Position numbers and translations under genes: made by a program
In this document: positions 57,590 to 64,000 of the stretch, in pieces
Layout of the letters: every line of letters begins with the position of its first letter
How positions within the stretch are numbered: the first letter of the stretch is position 1
Notes under the pieces: model-generated
What the model saw: only the letters and a program-made list of their open reading frames with translations
The model's database searches: none
What the model was told of the DNA's origin: nothing
Assembly: GCF_964204645.1 (NCBI RefSeq)
Contig: NC_134033.1
Coordinates: 5,118,231 to 5,182,230, forward strand
Reading direction: 5' to 3'
Length of the DNA: 64,000 nt
DNA from: Tubulanus polymorphus
Taxonomy: Eukaryota; Nemertea; Palaeonemertea; Tubulaniformes; Tubulanidae

Positions 57590-57845
57590 CTCTCAAGATT
57601 CATCCCACCTAACCGCCCGCGCGGACTGTGTATGTATGCGCGTGTGTGGTGAATTCAACGAATGTTAAAGAATTAATCCTCGAAACTTGTTCAATTCAAT
57701 TCGAACGCGTATTACATGATTTCAAAGACCGAGAACAATGACATGACACAATGTGAACTTGTGTCCTAACACGGTTCATTGGACAGTGTAAATGCACTGT
57801 GAGACTACTACGTAGCAATGCTGGATAATACCAGACTGGTACTAT
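57590..57845 (-). repeat. Right arm of the ~11-kb inverted repeat
   Basis: A diverged reverse complement of 46795-47030. Its outer end contains AATACCAGACTGG, and the inner part GGTGAATTC. No clear target-site duplication was found outside the arms. Confidence 0.75.
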
Positions 57846-58134
57846 CCAGGAAGAAAGCCACTAAATATTTGGATGGATATATGAAAGCTGTGGGTACTGG
57901 AGTGTGTAATGGGTAGTGTAGTGTGATCTGTGTGCATTTTGGTGGCCAGCACACAGATCACATTGTTCATTGGGGTTTAGTCCAGGACTCGCGAGATTTT
58001 CAACAACACGGAAGTAACGTGTAATAAATGATGACTTGAAGTGCATGACTACCTACCACCCCTCATTATTGTTGGAAAACTAAACGTTCCGCACTGACTA
58101 AAAATTAGTAATAATAATCAATAACATTTTAGAA

Positions 58135-58573
58135 ATGGCCAGAATTTTAACTTCGGTTCTATCTCATTTTTATTTTACAATTGCGATTGGTATAATTTTT
58201 TTTTTAAACGGCCGTAAAGGCTTCTTGTTTCGTCTGCAATTCACTGCAAATAGTTACGCAACTACGCACATTTCAGTGTTTTTGGCAGCTGTACACTCAA
58301 TCGGCACCGTTCGTGACTAGCTTCACTGCGGAATTATCATTAATTAACATCGCCATATCACATCATCAACTTATATTGTGCCTTAAAACCCTAACAGCCG
58401 AAATAATTGAAATACACACACGATTTCTATCATTGAAAATTGAGAGAATGGCCGTGTTTGTGTTCTGGTGTTCTGCTGCTTCGCGTAAATCCCGCGGGGT
58501 GGCGCCACCGCGCGGAGTGGGGCCGATACGTCTAGCATTCCAACCTCAATATCTTAACAATATCTCAATATCT

Positions 58574-58654
<81 letters not shown>

Positions 58655-59943
58655 CCAGTACACACCAAAACGATACGTTTTGACATTATTTCAAATACTT
58701 TCACCATTCGAATTTTCCATCGTCTATAACTGGAACCGAAAAAACTGAATTCGAACAAAATACAACGTTAGAACGGTTTGCAATCGATTTACTTTTCACT
58801 GAAACCGAACATGAATCGTAAAACAGTTTGCAATATATCATCAACTAGTTGAATGGTTATGTTCAATACCCCAGACCAGATTCTAGTTGGATGCAATTAA
58901 ACCATGTAAAATGAAAGCGTTTTAAACGAAATTACCGGACAAAACCAATTTCATAATTCAGCGAACTTAAACCATTCTGGATACATGAATATTATAAATT
59001 CACATATACGTGCATTTCGTAAAATTCATCATTTGGCATATTGTTAAAAAGTACTGAGCGTAAAGACACATGGCGAATCTAGTCGACGTATATTAATGAT
59101 ACAATTTGACGCTATTCATTGATAGTTTTTATTGTTTTCATTGTTTTTAATCATCGGTTTTTCAATCAGTTACTTTTTGGAGTCGACTTGCAGCGATGTA
59201 TATCTCGATATGTCGATATAAATTTGGCGACTTTTCAACTTGGAACGAGACAATTGGAGGTGCGTTTATCGCGTCAAATTTTATCGCAAAAGCATTTATC
59301 ATCTTAAGGCTTAATTGAATCGATTGAGACAATGTCAGAAACTCGTCTTTGGATTTAGGAAAAATCTCTGGCTTTTTGGTCAAAGCTTCTATTCCGGATA
59401 TATTGATCCTATTATCCTGTTTCAAGAGAACAAACTTTAGAATTAATGAGTTCCCGTTGTTTTAATATTATGCCCTGTAAAAACTAAGATAGAATAAAAA
59501 AATGCTGTAATTTCGACCGCCAATCAAACAAAACATATCCGTGCTTCGATTTCCGATTTCAAAATCAAACACCTGTTTCCTTCCCGAAAGGTGTGTGGTG
59601 GGTTTGGAAAGGACGCCCAACAAATCAAAACAAATCAAATCAAACTAAAGCTGATTCAATCCCTACTTTAATATTAAAATGATCCGATTTTTCCTGTAAA
59701 GTCAATGGTTTCAATATCGTAACTTTGTTGGCGAATATTTTGTAGATTTTGTGATTGATACTGCGTCAAAGAATCTGCCGTCATCTGATATCAATCCACT
59801 AGAACCAGTTACAAGAACAGCGTCTGAAACTCACTGCGGTTTGAAATGTCTTATGAATCGTGAAGGTTATTTGTTCGTCATCAAACGACAAAATAACATC
59901 GTCAAATTTCGTTTATATAATACGGATCTAATTGCAGGTTGAT
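58135..59943 (+). CDS. Possible small secreted protein, two exons
   Basis: Exon 1 (58135-58213) encodes a strong signal peptide (MARILTSVLSHFYFTIAIG and more hydrophobic residues) and ends at C/GTAAAG. Exon 2 starts after TTTTGTAG at 59746 in matching phase and runs to a stop at 59943. The joined product would have about 91 residues. The second part has a Cys-x-x-x-Cys pair (THCGLKCLMNREGYLFVIK), loosely like a PAN/apple module, but too few cysteines for a full one. A weak donor (GCAG/GTTGAT) just before the stop would allow further exons. The (TA)n run lies in the intron. This is a tentative gene. Confidence 0.3.
58576..58650. repeat. (TA)n microsatellite
   Basis: A run of about 75 bp of alternating T and A, nearly pure. 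A shorter TA run is at 8388-8408. Confidence 0.97.
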
Positions 59944-60898
59944 AAATGGCAACAAGCCACTGATGAAATCATCAATCGAGATCAGTCTAGATTCAGACAC
60001 TTGTGAATAGTCTAATAATGGATTTTACATTTACATTTCAATGTGCCTATTCTAATGGCATTTACAGCGTAATATAACGTAGCGTTTATTCAAATCGATA
60101 ACGTCAGTTTACGACCTATCTCAAGAGAAAGTACGAAACTTCATGTATTCTAATTTTCTAAATCGATTCTCAATAGATGCATTTCGTTTTAAATCTTTTG
60201 GATATGCATAATACTGGCTTTCAATCTTATCATCCATATTCCACGTTTGGCTATCCAACAAACAATGCCAATTCTTGATTGCACCCTTTTCAACATGTCA
60301 GCCGGAAATTTGTCAGAAAATTTGAATGAAAAAAAGCAGATTAGAGTTTTCCAAACGTCCTGTAATGATTTTGCTTTTCTCCTACGAAATTGCCGTCTTT
60401 TTGATGATCTCATGTTCTATTCGGGTATTTAAGAACTGTATTGTTGTATTGTTTCAACATCTATTTTTCAAGGGAAACTCGTGTGTGATGGTGACGGATT
60501 CGAAGGGTCGGGAAGGGGAGTGGGGCGTCGGTGCTAATTTGGTATTTTGAAAATTCATTACGATTGTTATCAATAAACGTAACCTGCCTAATGTAAAGCG
60601 TTGTGATTATTGTGTATCATCGTTTTGCGAGAAAGAGCTATTTTCGAAAATTCCTCGATCAACTGCAGTTATGCATTGCAACGTTATTTCCGGCGCGAGG
60701 TACGTCATCTATCGCGGTAGAAACAGCTATTATCGATAAACAATTTTAAAAAAACAGCGTCCCCGATAGATAGAAACATGGATTAACTAATTTTTTTCAT
60801 CGGGTTATGACCATTTTTGTACCGGCTAATTTCTATCCTATCGAAATACGTATATTCATCATATATTGAAGTGTCGGGCGATTAAACGGTTGATTACT

Positions 60899-61246
60899 TT
60901 AATTGAACACAACGCCTAAGAATTGGACCATTGGACGGTTCATTTTGATCTGACATTTTTCTTCCTGTAGAACATAACCATCACAACCAGTAGGAGCAAA
61001 ATTACGATATGAGCTACCAACTGTCAACTGATTGTTATAGTAATAAGCGTATGCTACTACAGTAACCGGTCCACCTGATGTAATCAGGCTGACGACAGAT
61101 CGACCGCAGTATGAACCAGGACAATACGGGCCATAGCGTCTAGCTGTGAAATTACTACCATCAAATATATATAAACCATACTTTAGAATAAGACCAAGTG
61201 CCTTCAAATTGATACAATTATTGAATTCTAAGGGCAAACAGCTCTG
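60899..61246 (-). CDS. Probable terminal exon of an extracellular Cys-containing protein
   Basis: An open stretch of about 115 codons follows an acceptor-like GGTTACAG at about 61247 and ends in a stop at 60899. It is rich in Gly, Tyr and Val, with Cys at FNNCINL, YCPGSYCGR, TGCDGY and EKCQIK, and the sequon NFT. Codon use and composition look coding, and the Cys spacing suggests one disulfide-bonded extracellular domain. I do not recognise the family, and no upstream exon was assigned; a signal-peptide exon would be expected at higher coordinates on this strand. Confidence 0.4.
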   Translation of the reverse strand, partial: QSCLPLEFNNCINLKALGLILKYGLYIFDGSNFTARRYGPYCPGSYCGRSVVSLITSGGPVTVVAYAYYYNNQLTVGSSYRNFAPTGCDGYVLQEEKCQIKMNRPMVQFLGVVFN

Positions 61247-61249
61247 TAA

Positions 61250-62190
61250 CCTGTCTCGCTATATACAGCAAGGGTCAAAGTTTCTTTAACTTATATTAAA
61301 TATTTCATTTAACTTCATTTCTATGTATAATGATATATTTTAATATTTAGTGGAAATAAAATGTATCATTATATTATTATTACTGCCAACGTCCGCCTTA
61401 AACTATTGTTAATTGATTGATAAGTATTCATGTATTTCATTCAAACTGTGTTTGTATGAATTTTGTAAACTACCTGAATACGTATATCATGCGTGAAGCT
61501 GTTTTTGTGCTCTGTGCAAATGTAAATTTCTGTGGAGCAATAAACTAATTGTAATTGTATACTTCGCAAGGGAACTTATTCGTTTGAACAAACATTCAGA
61601 GTACGCTCAACCGGTTTTCTCTGATGAAAATGATTGTGGAGTTTTATCCCGAGTTACTTCAGTAAAATTACTACCACTTCCATGAAGTTACGGATTAGAG
61701 TTGGCAAAAAGCCAAACAAATGGTACTTAGGCCATTTTAGATCACGGATTTCAAAGAAAAAGTCGGAGGGCGAAAATAAAAATCTATCAAAAAAATTATA
61801 GACAGGAAAAAAAGAAAGGTGAATTTCTCTTTTAATTTTTAATTTTTTTTCCACAAAAAAAAAGCTCAAAAGGACTGCAAAAAAACAATCGAAAAAGGGT
61901 GAAAATCTAGATCGATTTTCATCAAATAGTGGGAAAATTGAAAATGAAATTATTGCAAATCATGAGGCTGGAAATTGAGATGAACATTTTTTTGACTCGA
62001 TATGCATTTTGCAGAATTCTGGTTGTCGGATCCATACGGACTCCAAGTAATTAAAAACTTTCTATTATAGTCGTGGTAATAATGCGATAACTGTAATTTT
62101 ATCACATGTTTTTCGATCCAAACAAATTCAACCACGTTTTAGGGTTTCCATGGGTCGGCAAAAATATACATTGGCTCGTTCGTGTAAAGC
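61250..62190. other. No further gene recognised
   Basis: AT-rich sequence with long A and T runs around 61740-61880. It separates the Cys-containing exon from the second receptor pseudogene. No coding exon is supported. Confidence 0.35.
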
Positions 62191-62196
62191 TTTTAT

Positions 62197-64000
62197 CTAT
62201 TTAGATGATGTCAATCCTAATCGTCGTTTATTGCGTTCACGAATAGATTTCATATCGATAGTTAGTATTGTATAAAGAAGCGGATTAAGAGACGAGTTGA
62301 TCGGTAAAAATAGAACGGCCAGCCAAGCTGCCACCTGGTTCGGTATCTCGACCGAAAATACGGCGCAAAACTGAACGATTATTATCGGTAGCCAGCAAAA
62401 TAAATTACAAAGATTGATTACTAAACTCCTTCGAGCTAAAACCAGTTCGGTAGGATCGGCTCTACCCGAGCCCGACCTACTTCCAGATACGAGTCTATAC
62501 ATCTGAGCGTACGTCGTCATTATCGTAGCCAATATGACCGCATTGACCAAGGCAAAAATAGCGAACGAATAGTGCCAGCCATTGATGTCGATCGTCAGTA
62601 AATTCATAGGCAAACAAACTCCGGTTGTACCGTAAAAATTGTCTCCGAAGTAAGACGACGATGACAGCGGTAGAATAGAAACTGTGCTTATAACGAGCCA
62701 ACAAATGCAGCAAATACCGATAAAGTATTTCGGAGTTATAATCGGACTTCTAGAAAACGGGTTGACGATCTCTTACGCGTTAGAATTAAGAGAAAAGTTA
62801 AGGAGCCTTCGCACGAAATTGTGACAATAACCCCGGCTAGACGACATAATGAGCTATCCGTCCAGGTTTCAGAATTCAGATAATAAACGCCTTTGAACAC
62901 GGGATCAGCTCCTGCAATCAAAAACAAATAGACCGACATCAGAAAATCGCAACCGGCAATATTTATGATGAGGATATTAATTTGAAGATGTGTTACGTGT
63001 TCCGGAGGATTACATCCGCAAAGCTTGAACGCGAAACATAATAACGATACTGTTAGCGAGAAAACTGAAAGATGCGATCATCCAGATGATGGCCCTCAGT
63101 ACAGTGTTACCCATCAGGTCAGAGCAGGTCGAAAATTGATCAGCTTCGGGAAGACATCGATCAACATTCGATGCCATGCAGCAAAATTTGTAAGCATCAG
63201 AAGCGAGGTATTTCAGTGATGTAAGATCGCCAAAAACGTTTCTTTGTACGGATATCACTTCGGAATTTTTTACAAAGTCTAGAATTTCAAGTCCAACCAA
63301 TCCGTAAAAAGCGATATTCGAAATATAATGGATTCTGTTATTGCTGATATTTAACGACTGTAATGCGGATAAACCTTTAAATGCATATTCACCGAGAAAC
63401 GATATAGAAAGTCCGTGAAGATCGAGAACAGTAAGTGACGTCAGACCTCGGAAACTACCGTCTTCTAAATGTTGCAGCGGATTTCCGATAAGATATAGTT
63501 CTTTTAAACCGATCAAACCTGCGAATGTATTAGCAGATAATGATAATGGTTTAAATTAGAAAACGCGTTGGGAACGATGTAAGACAAATTAGCACCCGAA
63601 ATATCGAGAAAACGAAGATAAATGAAAGAGTTGAACGTCGACTCGTTAAATACGACTCGGTTATTCGACAAAATCAAAACCCGAGTTGATTCTATAAAAC
63701 GACTAGTAATATCTGATAAGACAGCATTTTCACAATCGATGAAATGACCCCGACAATGACAACGTTCGGGACAGGTGACCTTACAATATGACTCGTCATC
63801 TGAGTTATGTTTACAATTTACGACACCGTCGCAAACTTCAGATTACGGAATACATCGATTTTCCTGACCACATTTAAACATTCCCGGACACGACCAAGTC
63901 TCGCAGTTTCGTTCATCTTCTGAATTAGGACAATCGGATCGACCGTCACAAACGTGTCTGATTGGTATACAGTAAGATGCCGGACATTTTACAGTACCAG
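62197..64000 (-). pseudogene. GRL101/relaxin-receptor-like LDLa-LRR-7TM GPCR, decayed copy 2 (cut by window end)
   Basis: The same intronless domain order as copy 1, read inward from the right edge: LDLa repeats (about 64000-63760), LRRs (about 63690-63200; GNPLQHLEDGSFRGL), Cys-rich hinge (FCCMASNVDRC), TM1 (about 63080-63010), TM2-TM3, and TM4-TM7 ending NPLLYTILT and a basic tail at 62197. Its defects differ from copy 1: a stop in the second LDLa (CIP then TAA, where copy 1 has Gln; about 63845), a shortened LRR near 63545, a stop at about 62986 just after TM1, a ~4-nt insertion near 62970, and a ~10-nt loss at about 62770 before the second intracellular loop. The second half (from about 62760) stays open through TM4-TM7. 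The 5' end lies outside the window. Confidence 0.85.

Overview
The window is animal nuclear DNA: AT-rich, with spliced genes (clean polypyrimidine-AG acceptors and GTAAGT/GTGAGT donors), very long introns and dense small repeats. The gene set (GRL101/relaxin-receptor-like LDLa-LRR-7TM receptors, melatonin-receptor-like GPCRs, gamma-glutamyl hydrolase, an SLC18-like transporter, a 5'(3')-deoxyribonucleotidase) and the pearl-like and hairpin repeats suggest a lophotrochozoan, most likely a mollusc; this is inference, as no species marker is present. All identifications are by eye.

Layout. 1-4 kb: a decayed intronless LDLa-LRR-7TM receptor (+) plus a fragment of another copy. 5.4-11.0 kb: gamma-glutamyl hydrolase (-), seven recognisable exons with minisatellites in its introns. 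13.1-14.5 kb: an SLC18-like vesicular transporter in one coding exon (+). 17.6-34 kb: a tandem cluster of melatonin-receptor-like GPCRs: one orphan first exon and two complete four-exon genes (347 and 348 aa). Intron 1 of the first gene is swollen by a 6.4-kb element with ~410-bp terminal inverted repeats. 28-38 kb: repeats, including pearl-like elements with ~150-bp internal tandem units. 38.1-38.8 kb: an intronless, GC-rich NT5C-type nucleotidase (-). 39.5-40.3 kb: back-to-back palindromic elements, one holding a tRNA-like sequence. 43.7-44.9 kb: a three-exon gene for an unrecognised 143-aa secreted protein (-). 46.8-57.8 kb: an 11-kb inverted-repeat region with a broken DIRS-type tyrosine recombinase, three copies of its 5' end, duplicated exon-like modules with conserved splice borders, a LINE endonuclease fragment and a 58-bp minisatellite. 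58-61 kb: two weak candidates for secreted proteins. 62.2-64 kb: a second decayed LDLa-LRR-7TM receptor (-), cut by the window edge and closely similar to the first.

The genes do not form one pathway. The receptors and transporter would serve signalling, and the hydrolase and nucleotidase folate and nucleotide metabolism. The main themes are receptor duplication and decay, intron-lodged sense-oriented minisatellites of a 39-nt unit, and the recombinase region, which is the best candidate for something undescribed.
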